64,000 bases of DNA from Sipunculus nudus (GCA_026874595.1 CM049319.1:65282417-65346416), one strand, 5' to 3'; shown: positions 23,995 through 36,934, counted from the first letter of the stretch. Notes: generated from the letters alone by a model not told the origin. Numbers and translations: made by a program.

Positions 23995-24145
23995 GACTTG
24001 GATTTTGACTTGAGTAGCCTGGATTCGGACATGAGTAGCCCGGATTTGGACTTGAGTAGCCTTGATTCGGACTTGAGTAGCCCGGATTTGGACTTGAGTA
24101 GCCTGGATTCGGACTTGAGTAGCCTGGACTCGGACCTGGGTGGTG
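23995..24145 (+). repeat. 21-bp minisatellite encoding Asp/Ser/Leu heptads
   Basis: About seven 21-bp units of GACTTGAGTAGCCTGGATTCG, alternating GGATTCG and GGATTTG endings (42-bp dimer). A frame from 23944 to 24189 reads LSSLDSDLSSPDLD repeatedly without stops. I see no splice sites or homology to call it coding. Confidence 0.85.
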
Positions 24146-24719
24146 TGGACTGTATTACATCACTGGTTATAATCGGAGTCGGTGGTTAACATGCGTGTTT
24201 TGCTGCTTTTTGTACATTGGTATACAAATTAATGATTAAACTGATGACCAGTGTGAACTATTGTTTTAAAGGTAAACATTAACCCTTGGTATCATATTTA
24301 AACTAATTGGTTTTCTTTTTACTAATAAATAAATGTAGTTTTCAAGAGCTCAATATGGATAATTTTACAGTTTATATACTGACATAATAGCAAGCCTTTT
24401 CTGAGAGGTGCATATTTGTTCAACCTGTGTTGGATGAAATAAAATGTATCTGTTTTATGTTAATTTTAAAGGACGCATAGTTTCAGTATATGCTTTTACA
24501 CTATAGACAAGAAATGGAAATCCACTTTAACTGGTCTGTTATTTCACAAATGACCTCTTCACAAATAACCACAGGTGTGACTGGACAAATCAAGCATTAC
24601 TTGTATCGTGTTATTTTCCTTGGTTTACAATTACACATATAGGCCATATTTCAATCAAAACTCATATGTTGCAAAAGTGACCTTTTTAGTTACAGTTCAC
24701 TTACATTCCCATTTAATGG

Positions 24720-24950
24720 CTTCTTTGATCAGATTTAATATGAATAACGATTTGACCACAGCATAAACTAGGTCAGTATGAACTTATTTGCTTAAAATAC
24801 TGACTTGACCGCACTAGTATCTAGGTCAGTATGACCTCGTTTGTTTTAAACACAGTTGATCACACTAAAACTTGGGTGTTATTTACTTCCTTCTTTTAAA
24901 TACCGAGTTGATAACATTAGGAACTAGGTCAGGAAGACCTCATTAACATA
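24720..24950 (+). repeat. Degenerate tandem repeat with ACTAGGTCAG
   Basis: Four diverged units of roughly 55 bp with cores (A/T)CTAGGTCAGTATGA(A/C)CT and ACTTGACCRCA. AGGTCAGTATGACCT forms an inverted pair of AGGTCA half-sites at about 24825. Confidence 0.55.
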
Positions 24951-25645
24951 ACGGTCTAAGCATTAATAGTTTTGACACAGTCCGTAGATATTTTGAATTG
25001 CAGACAGTACTGAGGTATCTTTACTTTTGTAAAGATGTAGGATGATAAAAGTTCCCAAACCTTAGCGGTCACTGTGAACGTGTATTCTCAACTTCACTTT
25101 TGGTGCTTAAAAAATGTTATTAAAAATATAAATATCCACATTGATATTAACGGTGGGAGAGGAATGGATGTTTGAACTGTCATGTCATGGTATCTTGATA
25201 CAGGGAGAAAGTTTCCATTTATCCTAAGATACAAAATATATAAGTAGATTTGTTATTGTTCATTTAACAACAGGTATTTATTATTTGTTTTGCTAGGTGC
25301 CAATAAGTATTGTACAGGGATATCGTGACTAGATTTTCAGGGTAGATACTGCATGCAACATTCAAGATATGTATTGGTGAAATGTGCTAATGTCCTGAAG
25401 TGAGTGTTTCCATGGTAGATAATTAGGTCAATTATTAAAGAGTAATGATTTATAGATAAGCAACCTTACATTTTCTTTCCCTTGTTGGTATTTTTAAAAA
25501 TTTCTACAATTTGATAAAGGCATGACGTTTAACTTCATTTCATTCAACATAGTGCAAACTTGTTTGTTATAAAAGTTAAATAAAAAAAGTTGGGCAGTGG
25601 ATATAGTTCAGTTTAGGATAAACTTTAGAGTATATATTTGCCAGA

Positions 25646-25648
<3 letters not shown>

Positions 25649-25711
<63 letters not shown>
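25649..25711. repeat. (TA)n microsatellite
   Basis: About 63 bp of pure TA. Confidence 0.97.
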
Positions 25712-25714
<3 letters not shown>

Positions 25715-26049
25715 GCATGTTAGGCATACTAGCATTCTATTATTTGCATTTGGTTATTTTTTATGATCATTGTTGTTAAGGCACAGTACGGTACATGTAA
25801 TGTCTTAAAGTGAATTTTAAGTTGTAGAATCCATACTTAGCCTTTATTGGATTTTAATCGAAGTAATTGTCTATCTTTATAATACGGTAAGGCACGTCCA
25901 ATACGGAAACTCTTCTTGTTTGTTTATTTCATTTTTTTTGGGGGGGGGGGGGGTGGCACAATCCTTTAATGATGTACGAGCTATTTAATAAATATTTGGT
26001 AATAAATATTTATTATTGTCAGAGTGTTGTACTTTTTAATTTTCCTCTC

Positions 26050-26605
26050 CGCTTTCTGCAAGTTAACCGAGCTGTAGCGATCTGTTCATCGGCCAGTAAC
26101 ACTGTCACGCTTTGACAATGTTGAACCTATGAATCTGAAATTAGACTAAAGGTAAGATGATCAAAAGTCTATAAGGTTAGACCTTGTTGACCTAACGAAC
26201 CTGATATTGGGTCACTTTCTTCGTGGCGAAATTTAGGCAAAACCTCCCATGTTCATTAGAAAAACCCTGTCATTACTTTTCATGACTGCCTATAATATCA
26301 AAACCACCAATGTTAATTAACTTACCATGTTCGTGCTTGACAGATTTGGCCCTGCATCAATATATTTCCTATGCACATTCGAGGAAACGGGCAAATATTG
26401 CGTACTAAGTAAGAGTTTAGGACCAGAAAGTAGTGTCCCTTGTCAAAACAGCAGGGAAGATACTTTCCCATTTTACGTGGTAACTACTGAAGGTAGATTA
26501 AATAAATATAGATTTCACTGTATACCGGAAATTTTAATTTCTATCAAACTTGTTAACTTCTGCGATGATGTGAAGTTCTCCATCCGCCGACGCCCGTGTT
26601 ATTAA
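26050..26605 (+). mobile_element. Diverged family II-like fragment
   Basis: Phrases such as ATGAATCTGAAATTAG, CCTGATATTGGGTCACT and TGCCTATAATATCAAAACCAC match the 5' region of the family II copy at 5062. A frame at 26327-26605 lies within it and is not supported as a gene. It ends near a 20-nt poly-A run. Confidence 0.45.
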
Positions 26606-26639
26606 AAAAAAAAAAAAAAAAAAAGGCAAGAGCTGGCAT

Positions 26640-28290
26640 CACTTAATTTTAAAATTACTACATTAAAAAAATATAAAATGGAATGAGATTACTTTGGGGC
26701 CATCTGGATTGACATATTTGACGGGGAAAATTTAAAAAAAACCTTTAGTCTTCTCCGGAAATCTTAAAAACCTGCTTAAGTCTTCTCCTAAAGTGTTCAA
26801 CAAGATTATTTAATATTTCACAGAAAAAATCACAGAAAAAAGCTCTTATGTTTGTTTGAATGCTTCCGGTATGATGATTTCAGGCCAAGTTACAGGAAGC
26901 TGAAAGTAATTGTGCAAAAAAGCATACTAACATTTTAATCTCAGAAATGGCAGGAGCTAGCATCACCAAATTTTATTCAAATGTTGGTCACATGATGAAG
27001 CATATTTGTAATATTGGTATTGGTGGCGCTACCTGCATCAGCCGATATTATGGGGCATCCATCTTCTGTACATTAACCCGTAATATCTGAGTAAATGTAA
27101 CAGCTAGCATCACTAAATTCTATGCCAAATCAGCTGAATCTCAAATATTTCGGTCTTTTATTGTGGCGCCACCTCCATCAACTTACACGGAAAAGCTAGA
27201 AAACCTTTTAAAATCTTCCCCGAAATCATGCCAAATTGTTTAATATTCCACAAAAATGATCCCAGGGACGATCTCTCGCAAGTTTGTTTGGTTTGGTTTC
27301 GGTGAATTTTGGCCGAGTTACAGGAATATGAAACAATTAAGCACATTAACATTGGCCAAGTAAGCATATGAACATTACAATCTCAGAAACGGCAGGAGCA
27401 AGCATCAACAAATTTTATGCGGATGCTGGTCACATGACTCTTATTTGAAATTAAGATCCTTGTGGCGGGACCTGCTTCGACCTGTTTTTTTTTTTTTTTT
27501 ACAGGGGAAAACTTAAAATTATGTCTTCCTTCTCCCAGTGTTCAGTGCCATCTTCTGTAGTTGTCTGTAAGAATCTTGTAAACGCGATGACTTTTGTAGG
27601 GCCGCATTTTTATTCCCGAAATTTGAAACACAAATTGTTTCTACCAAATCTCGCACGAGTTTTAAAACCGGTGACCATGAACTACAAAGTCAAATCGGGC
27701 GAAATTTAATTTTTTTTTGGGGGGGGGGGGAGGGGGGGGGCGATAACTTATTGCATGCTTTGTCCTCAAATAAGACACACGACTTGTTTCAACTAACTTC
27801 TTGGATAAGTTTGAAAAGTGGGGACCTTGACGTTGAAGTAACTGCCTTGGTAAGTTGAGTTGGTCAACCGAGTGCATATAGTGCAAGACTAGTTTGGTGT
27901 TTCGACCTGAAATATCAGCATGTCAATGTTTGCTTTTGTGCACAAAACCAAAGAAAGGTTTAACGTATCCGCCTGAAATTTTGCATGTCTGTTCATCTCA
28001 TACAGCTTTCTCGTACACAAGACCTGCGGTACCACCTGCAATAATATTTGCGAAGTGTGTTATATGACATCAACCTGTTATGATGTTTGTGTAACGGGTG
28101 CTTATACTCAAGATCTAAATGTTTAGTTATTACTTTGTACATGCACGTTACACATGTACTTGAAACGTAATCAAATACTTTACAAATAATGGTCAAGCAT
28201 GTTATACCTGATATATGGGAAGCATTATTCCTGTAATATATCCTATTGCTCAGGTTCGCATTAGGCCTTTAGGCTTTGTTCGTTATTGCA
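26640..28290 (+). mobile_element. Family III element, 3' end at about 28280
   Basis: Internal phrases (GGCAGGAGCTAGCATCACC, GGTGGCGCTACCTGCATC, CCAAATTGTT-AATATTCCACA) repeat several times. It ends CTCAGGTTCGCATTAGGCCTTTAGGCTTTGTT, a near-perfect AGGCCT hairpin at 28262-28275. The same end recurs at 31380 and 31751. The 5' limit is uncertain. Confidence 0.5.
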
Positions 28291-28307
28291 TTATTAGCGA
28301 ATTTTGA

Positions 28308-29270
28308 GCTTATGTCATGGTGTGGTGTCGTCCGTCGTCGTCCGTAATTCAACCCTTGCTATCTAAAAAACGGCGGAGCTAGCATCACCAAAATGTTTAG
28401 CAGTCTTGAAGCATATCAAAACTCCATCAGATTTTGCTTATTCGTTTTGCTATCTGCATTGACTTCGATTTAATTGGGGAAAGCTAAAACCCCTTTTAAT
28501 ATCCATCTCTGCAACTGTTCTCCTCTGAAATCATTCAGCCAAATTGTTCAATATTTCACAAAAATGATCCCAGAGATTAGCTCTCTCAATTTTGTTCAAC
28601 TGGTTTGGATTCAATGAAGTCTGGCTGAGTTACAGGAATTAGAACTTAGGACGTCATTAGGTCTAGTAAGCCTACTAACATAAGAATTTCAGAAACTACA
28701 GACGCTAGCATCACCAAGTTCTGTGCAAATGTTGGTCACATATTTGAAATTCGGGTTTTTGTGGTGCCACTTACATCGACTTGTTTATTTATGAGCAAAA
28801 AACTCGTAATTTTTGCGTCTTTCAGCCTAAAAACTGTTTATGGTGTAACTGTCATGTTGAATGGTATCAAGGGAAGGATTCTCTTAATTGTATAAGAATA
28901 GACACCTTCACAACTATTGCCCTGAGAGCGTTTGCTTACTCCGGTACACTTGTGTTAAAATCAGTGGACCGGCGCCGCGATCACAGGTGTAAATATAAAC
29001 ACAGCGCATGCACAGCCGGGCCATTGCACATGTCATTCTAAAGATTCCCTGACATCTTGGCCAAAAAATTTGGACTACATGTTCCTGTTGGCTGTAACAT
29101 TAGGTGTTGCGGCTCACAATCAGACCTCCGGTTACGCGGGATTGTTTTGGTAAACAAACATACGTGGACTGTTTTTGCCAACAACCAGAGCAATAACAAG
29201 GTGCTAAACCGCCGTATGCGAGGCACTGAGCCTGTGTGCTGAGACGTTTTTGCTGGTAAACTCTTTTAGC
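28308..29270 (+). mobile_element. Family III element, 5' part
   Basis: Starts GAGCTTATGTCATGGTGTGGTGTCGTCCGTCGTCGTCC, the same opening as at 29277, then AACCC-TGCTATCT and GGAGCTAGCATCACC. It is interrupted by an unrelated 330-bp repeat (28915-29250). Confidence 0.5.
28915..29250 (+). repeat. 330-bp dispersed repeat, copy 1
   Basis: Colinear with 35810-36140: GTTTGCTTACTCC, GTGGACCGGCGCCGCGA, CTTGGCCAAAAAA, GGCTGTAA, GACCTCCGGTTACGCGG, TACGTGGACTGT, CCTGTGTGCT all recur in order. GC-richer than its surroundings. No clear Pol III boxes or ORF; identity unknown. Confidence 0.65.
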
Positions 29271-29276
29271 GAACCT

Positions 29277-31769
29277 GTGAGCTTATGCAATGGTGTGGCG
29301 TTGTCCGGCATCCTGCGTTCGTCGGCCGTCGTCCGTCGTCTGTACGTTAACCCATACTATCTCGAAAATGGCAGGAGCTAGCATCACCTATTTTTTTTGC
29401 AAAATATATTCATCTGAAAAACTCTATTGGATTTTGCTAATTTGTTGGCTTACTGCATTTTCTTAGATGTTATAGGGAAATAGCTAAAAAAACCTTTAAA
29501 ATCTTCTCCAAAACTGTTCAGCCAAATTGTCCAATATTTCACAGAAATGATTCCTGGAACAATCTCTCTCAAGTTTGTTCGAATGGTTTAAGTTCGGAGA
29601 TTTCTGGCCGAGTAACAGGAAGTTGAACTTAGTCATCTGTCGAAAAAGCATACTAAAATTACAATCTAAGAAACGCCTCGAGCTATCATCACAAAATTTT
29701 ATGCCAATGTAAATCACATTAGTCATATCGGAAATGGAGGTATTGGTGGCGCCACCTGCAACGGTCTTTTTTGTACGGGGGTCATCAGTGACCGTATCAT
29801 TCTGAGGGCTACAAAAAAACTTCTTCTCTGAAACCATATGGCCAAATTGTTTAATATCGTACAGAAATGATACTAGGGTAGTGCTTTCTGAAGTTTGTTC
29901 AAATGGTATCAGTTACTTTTGGCCAAGTTATGGGAAGCTGAATTTAGTCATATGCCATAACAGCCCATTTTAGCACAATAGCTAAAAGGATCTTCTTTTC
30001 AAAAACCACTGGGCCAAATTCTAAAATCTCATACATTAATTATCCTTAGATAATGATAATTCAAGTTTGTACAAATGGTTTTGGTTCAGTGATTTTTGGC
30101 TGGGTGAAGGGAAACTGAACTTAGCCATTTTGCTGTATTTTCTTATATGAGTTATAACTTGCAAAACGTTTTTTCGACTGATGCCAATAAAGCAAATTTG
30201 TTTAATATTTTACAAGAAGCATCTCCACAATAATTAGTATAATAATTGTCTTTAAAGGTTCCACATGAATTATTTTTGGCTAAATTATTGAGATTAAATT
30301 GAGTCATTTTACAATATATGTTAGCTGTGTGAAGCAGGTACGTCTGGCCTGGCACCAGTTTATCAGCATCTATTACATCATGCCACTAGACATTTAAATT
30401 TCAGGTTAAATAGCTTGGCAGACTGCCAACTATTTCAGATTTGGCAACAGGCCAAAGGTCAGCCAGGATCTGTTTATAGCTTTGGCTGACTGGCAACTGT
30501 GTCAGATTAGGCAACAGGTCAAGAGTTCACTCAGTGAGCCAGGTATAGGTCAAGAGTTTATTAAGTGCAGTAGCTGCATTCTATCTATTGCTTTGGCAGA
30601 CTGCCCACTGTTTCAAATTTTGCGCCAAAGGTCAGTCTGAATCTTTTAATAGCTTTGGCAAGCTGCCAACTGTGTTGGATTATACCACAGGTCAAGAGTT
30701 CACTCAGTGTAGCCAGGCACGGGTCAAAAGTTCACTCAGTCTAGCCAGGTGCAGGTCATGAGTTCACTCAGTGCAGTAGCCTGAGCCAGCAATTTGTCAC
30801 AGTTCACTCGGGGCAACTGCCTTTCTCTCCTAAGCCTGGTCAGCCCTATGCATCAAACTCAAGGGAAGTTTGATGTATTGGCTTGATATTTTGATTTTTC
30901 TATAAGTCATTGATGGCTTTCTCGTTCACAAGTCAAGTGTCGCAACCTAAAATGACTTTTGCACATGTATGTGCGTGCTTATTTCTCCAGAGGAATTTGA
31001 TATATCAGCCTGAATTGGGCATATATACACATATCTGATAGATATATTGTGTACAAGACTGGTGGCGCCACCTACGATAATTTTTGCACATGGATGTCCC
31101 TTCTTATTGTTCAGGAGGGGTTTGACATATTAGTCTTAAATTGGGCCTATGTAAACATCTCTGATAGCTTCGTTGTATACAAGACTGGTGGTGCCAGCTA
31201 CAATCATTTTTGTGTTGTTTGCACCCACACCAGAATTTCAGCATTGGAGTTTGTGTTATTGGTTCTTATTCAAAACGTTTAGTTCTTGCATTTTTCATAT
31301 ATGTTACAAATGTACTTGAAAAGTAATGGTCCAGCATTGAAGCATTATACCTGGTGTTGATCCCATTGCACAGGTTCGCATTAGGCCTTTAGGGCTTTTT
31401 GTATAAAGCATAACTAAATTGTTAGTGTGGAAGAGTAGGCAAAATATTGCTCCAGATTATGTCCCTCTCAATGTTACATGTCCATACATCTTCGGTGGCT
31501 TTCTCGTACACAAGACTGGTTGCGCCACTTACAATCATTTTGTTTTGTGTACGTACATCCAAGCCAGTATTTCAGTAGTGACATTTGTGTAATTGGTGCT
31601 TATACTCAAGTTCAAAATGTTCTTGCAGTGTACTTGCATTGTACTTTGTACTTGCATTGTACATATATACAGGTACATATGACACATGTACTCGAACAGT
31701 TATGGTCCAGCACTAAACCTGATGTATGTCCAATTGCACAGTTTCGCATTAGGCCTGTAGGCCTTGTTT
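29277..31769 (+). mobile_element. Family III element, probably full length
   Basis: From GAGCTTATGCAATGGTGTGGCGTTGTCC to hairpin ends at 31380-31396 and 31751-31764 (AGGCCT-GT-AGGCCT, then TGTTTT). The interior has direct repeats: CTCGT(A/T)(C/T)ACAAGACTGGTGGCGCCA occurs at about 31040, 31170 and 31500, and a CACTCAGT-AGCCAGG module repeats around 30520-30770. The two hairpin ends 370 bp apart suggest a 3' end duplication. Confidence 0.5.
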
Positions 31770-31938
31770 TAATAATTTCATTATAACTTAATAAACTGTG
31801 GTTTGTCAGTGTACGATTACGTCCCGTACATTGCGGCAGGTTCGCAATGATGTTGATCTTAGTGCATTCTCAAGCAAAATACTTTATTCGAATGATTGTT
31901 TATCCAAATTAAACCCTGGCTATTCAGAAAAACGACGC

Positions 31939-31940
<2 letters not shown>

Positions 31941-31995
<55 letters not shown>
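31941..31995. repeat. (AT)n microsatellite
   Basis: 55 bp of AT, flanking the LTR-like block on its left; a second AT array lies at 32831-32903 on the other side. Confidence 0.97.
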
Positions 31996-31999
<4 letters not shown>

Positions 32000-32755
32000 C
32001 AGGTGTCTGTTTTGTTGTGCGCAGGAGTGTTATATGTGTCTGTTGACATTCTTATGTTAGGCTCAAGCCCTGTGCGCTGCTATGACGTGTAGAGACACAG
32101 CGCTCGGTGTAATCCGTACTGGCTTAACCCTGGCGAGTAGAAGGATAGCGCTCGTGCTAATCTGGAATTTTCTGGGCTGTTCGCGGTCTATTATCGCGTG
32201 TGTCTTTTGTTCTTAGGGATGTTCGTGAAAAGGAAGTTTCTGGGCTTTGGGTGAAAAAGTTATAAGTAGGGGCTGTGTTTAGAGCCGGGAGAAGAGAGAG
32301 AGAAAAATCCAGCGGACACGGAAGAGTGTGAGTTAGTTTTGAGACCTTCTCGATAACTGCAGAAATAATAGAATTTTTTCGAAATTTGTAACGGATTTTA
32401 TACAGTCTTCAGTTTGCCTTTGGGATTATTACCCGGACTTCACTTTTGGATTACAACAGATTTCGGGATTGAATTGGACTATTCTCTGGGAAGATTTGCA
32501 TGCACTGATCATCTAGAATATTTATGTTATAGGACTTGTTGAGCTGGGACAGTTGTGGTTTCCAGAAAAGGCTAGGATCCGGACACTCTGGTACTGTACA
32601 TTTTTTTTGTTTTACTGTGTGATTGTATTGATTTAGTGTATTGTAATGTTAGGATTATTTAAGAATAAATTATAATTATTTGTTAACAAAATACCATATA
32701 CTTCTTTGTTTATTCCCCTAGACATTTCACGCTGCCTAGTGTTACAGAATCTGAT
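32000..32755 (+). mobile_element. Possible solo LTR
   Basis: A block distinct from the surrounding repeats: starts near TGTTATATGTG, has a TATA-like TTATAAGTAGGGG at about 32261, an AG-rich leader, then AAGAATAAATTATAA at about 32661 as a polyadenylation signal, and ends GTGTTACA. The TG...CA frame with promoter then polyA order fits an LTR. No target duplication or partner LTR found, so this is tentative. Confidence 0.3.
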
Positions 32756-32830
32756 TTTTATTTATCTCCGTAACAAAAACTATTCTCGTCACCACTACGT
32801 GACCTGTCGTCATTAGGTTGCGTAACAATA

Positions 32831-32831
32831 A

Positions 32832-32903
<72 letters not shown>
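32831..32903. repeat. (TA)n microsatellite
   Basis: About 73 bp of TA with one TG interruption. Confidence 0.97.
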
Positions 32904-32907
<4 letters not shown>

Positions 32908-32968
32908 GTGTTCGTGTGTAAATGGAAAGAAGGTATAAATAAATATGGACAAAAATTGTTTTATTAAA

Positions 32969-35716
32969 TAACAAGTGACCCATGGTTCATGACGCTCAGC
33001 AGACTGACATGTGACAATATGTCCTTGCACAGGCAACTAATTACGATAATGTAGGTGGCATCACTGTTCATGTATATTAGCTTAAGTTCATCAAGACCCA
33101 TAAGCACAACAAATTTGATGACAATCCAACCAGCCTTTCCTGAGGAATCTGGCAATTCGTTTGTATTTTTCATTATTTCTTGGGTGCTCAAACATACCCT
33201 AAAACCCAGAGAATATAGGTCTCAATGACCGAATTTCAGGTTTCTGGGGAGAACTTTTAAGGAACTCTCAGGATATCAAGTTAGAAGATTCTTGGCCCAA
33301 TGGTTATGATTTGTGCCCTACTTTGGTTTCAAATTTTCAGTTATTCTGAGGGTTGCTTATAAGCCCCATAGCTAAGAAAATATGGGTAAAAGAGACCTAA
33401 TTTCACGTTTCCTAGGATACTTTTCATGGACCTCTCTTTATTTTAAGTTAGAAAATTTCAGATCCAATGGTTATGATTTGTGCCCTGCTTGGTTTCACAT
33501 TTTTAACTAGATATTTCTTGGCACCGCAGGTGCCATAGTATCCCCAGACAATTAACCCCCCCCCCCCCCCCCCTCTAAGAATAGGCCCCCCATCTTCAGC
33601 AACAATTAATATCAGACCACACTCATAGAAAAGGTCACTCTCATAGAAAAGGTCATCACCCAAATTTCAATAAACATCATCTCCTAACCCATGTCTATGT
33701 ACATGCATAATATGAAAGAAATCTGTCCATTAGTTTTTGACTCATAATGCTCACAGTACTGTTAAGTGGCAATGATGGGGTATTTAACGGCACGAAAACA
33801 AGTAAAAGAATAACGGGTGGCGCTACCAGTTTCCGGTTCATGACAACACTATCCAAGATCTTCGGTCAAGTTGATTTTTGGACCAATCAATGCATCCCTT
33901 ATTGAGATATTAATTTGATTTGTGTGATTTTCACCATATATGGCAATATTCAAGGTCAAGGCCACTCTAATAGGAAAGGTCATGACCCCAATTTATATAT
34001 GCATCATCCCTTAACCCATGTATATGCATAATATGAAAGAAATCTGTCTGATAGTTTTTGACTTAAAATGCTCACAGTACTGTTAAGTGGCAATGATGGG
34101 GGTATTAAACGGCACCAAAACAAGTAAAAGGATAACAGGTGGCGCCACCTGTTTCTGGAACATGACAACCTTATCCATGATCTTCCATCAACTTTATTTT
34201 GGAATCAATCCATGCAAGATTTCTTGAGATATTTAAGAATCTGTGTGATTTTCGCCAAAATTGGACCTATTCAAGGTCAAGGACACTCTCCTAGTCAAGG
34301 TCATGATCTCATTTTTTATAGTCGTCGTCCCCTCACCCATATCTATACTAAACCAAGTTTGGTAAAGATCCGTGAAATATTTTTTGAGTTATCGCGCCAA
34401 CAAGATTTATAAGCGGCGGCGGCGGCGGCGCGACCGGTATGAAAACATAGTATCCCAATAGTAAGCGGGGGTGCTTATAAGCCCCATAGATCAGAGAATA
34501 TGGGTAACAGAGACCTAATTTCAAGTTTCCAAGGATATTTATCACAGGTCTCCCTGGATGTCAAGTTAGACGATTCTAGGACCAATGGTTACAATTTGTG
34601 CCCTGTTAACAGATGAACGCATCTTAAGAGGTCTCAAAAATAGAGAAAAAAAAATTTTTAAATCGACTGCAGACTGCAGAAACTGATGAAACATTCCATG
34701 ATCAATATCCATGCAAAGAATCGTGGTGATCAGTGCAATAGTTGTTCAGATACTTGAGCTTTTGTTTCAAATTTTCCATTATTCTGGAGGGTACTTCAGA
34801 GTTTATGGGTAACAAAGACCACAGAGACTTTCATGGGCCTCCCTGTATGTCAAGAGAGAAGATTCTAGGTCCAGCCGGTACAATTTGTGCCATGTTAAGA
34901 GATGACCACATTTTAAGAGGTCTCAAAAATAAAGAAAAAAATTCGTAAAAATTGAAAAAATACAGGTGGCACCACCAGACTGCAGAAACTGATGAAATAC
35001 TCCATAATCAATATCTATGCAAAAAAAATCATGGTGATCAATGCATAAGTTGTTCAGATGCTTAAGCTTTTGTATCAAATTTTCCATTATTCTGGGGGGG
35101 GGGGATACTTCGGAGCCCAATAGCTCAGAGTTTAGGGGTAACAGAGACCTAATTTCAGGTTTCCACGGAGACTTTTCATGGGCCTACCTGCATGTCAAGA
35201 GAGAAGATTCTAGGTCCAATTAATACGATTTGTGCCCTGTTAACAGATGACCGCATCTCAAGGTCTCAAAAATAGAGAAAAAAAATTGTAAAAATATAAA
35301 AATACAGGTGGTGCCACCAGTCGGCAGAAACTGATGAAACATTCCTTGACAAATATCCATGCAAAGAATCATGGTTATCAATGCATTATTTGTTCAGATA
35401 CTGGAGCTTTTGTATCGAATTATCTATTATTCTGGGGGTACTTCAGAGCCCAATAGCTCAAAGAAAATGGGAAACAGAGACCGAATTTTAGGTTTCCAAG
35501 GAGTCTTTTCATGGACCTCCCTGCATATCAAGAGAGAAGATTATAGGTCCGGTCGTTACAATTTGTGCCCTGTTTACAGATGACCACATCTTTTAAGGTC
35601 TCAAAAATATAGAAAAAAATTGTAGAAAATAACAAAAAAAAAAAAAACAGGCAGCTTGGTGATCAATGCATCAGTTGTTCAGATACTTGAGCTTTTGACT
35701 TACAGTCAGCTGAGCT
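32969..35716 (-). mobile_element. Family II element, inverted, with nested family I element
   Basis: On the minus strand it opens TTTTAGCTCAGCTGACTGTAAG at 35716 and closes with GAACCATGGGTCACTTGTTA at 32969. Between 33750 and 35700 are several imperfect units of CCTAATTTCAGGTTTCC-A-GGA and GGTGGCACCACCAG. A family I copy sits inside at 33507-34470. Confidence 0.55.
33507..34470 (-). mobile_element. Family I element without satellite, inverted
   Basis: Minus strand: GGATACTATGTTTTCATACCGGTCGCGCC (5'), a GCC repeat, two leader copies with GGTGGCGCCACC at 34139, a poly-G run, GTCTGGGGATACTATGGCACCTGCGG hairpin and AAGAAATATCTAG at 33507. The 288-bp array is absent while both ends remain, so the array is variable within the family. 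Confidence 0.6.
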
Positions 35717-35809
35717 AAAAATAATTGATATTCTCGATTAAATAGAACACGAGCTCAAAATTTTGTAAGAGTTTAGTCACATTAAAGATTTCCAAAAAAT
35801 TGCCTTGTA

Positions 35810-36140
35810 AACGTTTGCTTACTCCTGTAAACGAGTGTTGAAAACACTGGACCGGGCGCGATGGCTGGTGTCAACAAACACAGTGCGTGGGGCAGTGTGC
35901 ACCGCCAAGCCACAACTCATGTCAATCAGGAGATGCCCTGACTGACTTGGCCAAAAAAATATAATACATGATACCGCTGGCTGTAAAATCGCATGTTGCC
36001 CCTATTAATTGGACCTCTGGTCACGCGGCTTGTTATGGTAAACAGACACACGTGGACTGTGTTTACCGACAAACGCGGTCATAACAATGTGTTAAACAAC
36101 CATATGGGAGGAAATGAGACTGTGTGCTAGGATGGTTCTG
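35810..36140 (+). repeat. 330-bp dispersed repeat, copy 2
   Basis: Same order of phrases as copy 1 at 28915-29250 and in the same orientation, at moderate divergence. It sits at the edge of the family II element. Confidence 0.65.
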
Positions 36141-36225
36141 TTGGGAACCTTTGTATTAAGCAAAGCTGAAATGATAATTTGAAAGAAAAGGCATAATAAT
36201 GATCCTAATTATGTCTCTTTAATGT

Positions 36226-36228
<3 letters not shown>

Positions 36229-36272
<44 letters not shown>
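36229..36272. repeat. (TA)n microsatellite
   Basis: 44 bp of TA. Confidence 0.97.
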
Positions 36273-36279
<7 letters not shown>

Positions 36280-36281
<2 letters not shown>

Positions 36282-36900
36282 TATTTATAGGTAAATGTAT
36301 ACACACAAAAGATTTTTAAATAATATAATATAATTGAGTTTCATTTTTGAGATAAACATTTGATAGATTAATACCAGCTTACTTGGCATACACACATGAA
36401 AGTATATTTTTTTATAATTTATTATTGTTTACAATTTATAAATAATGGATCTATGGTAAACATTTTCTCAGATTTTAAAGCACCGCAAAGAGGAATAATT
36501 AATAATAAAAGTTCTTCATGCATTAAGCTGGACCCACAAATCCTGAGGTATCTAGTTTTGTATTTGTAAATATATCTGAATATCCAAACAAATATATCAA
36601 CACAATCCTTTTGATATAAGCTACAGGTAAATTAAAGAAACACACTGTTGTCACACCCAGACTGTTTGATCACATGAAGGTTCCCTCGAGCATGCGCAAT
36701 GCGCGGTATAATTAGGTAGTTGTTGCCGAACTTTATTTCCGAAAAAAAATGAAGGAAGCAGATTCAGTATTTTAAAAATTAGGGGGTAAACAAAAAGCCT
36801 ATGTATTCGCAGATTTGGCATTTAAGACCAAGCTGAAAGTCATCAGTTCTCTTACATGTCTGAGATCTTGGTGGAAAAAACTGTATATTTAATTAGAAGA
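36280..36900. other. Intergenic, nothing recognised
   Basis: AT-rich sequence with no ORF of note, between the microsatellite and the family I fragment. Confidence 0.5.
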
Positions 36901-36934
36901 AAAGCAATACCGTACTTCCAAAGTTATAGGGTTA

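Noticed and set aside
31798-33036. ORFs with long Tyr-Ile repeats
   Set aside because: Direct translation of (AT)n microsatellites.
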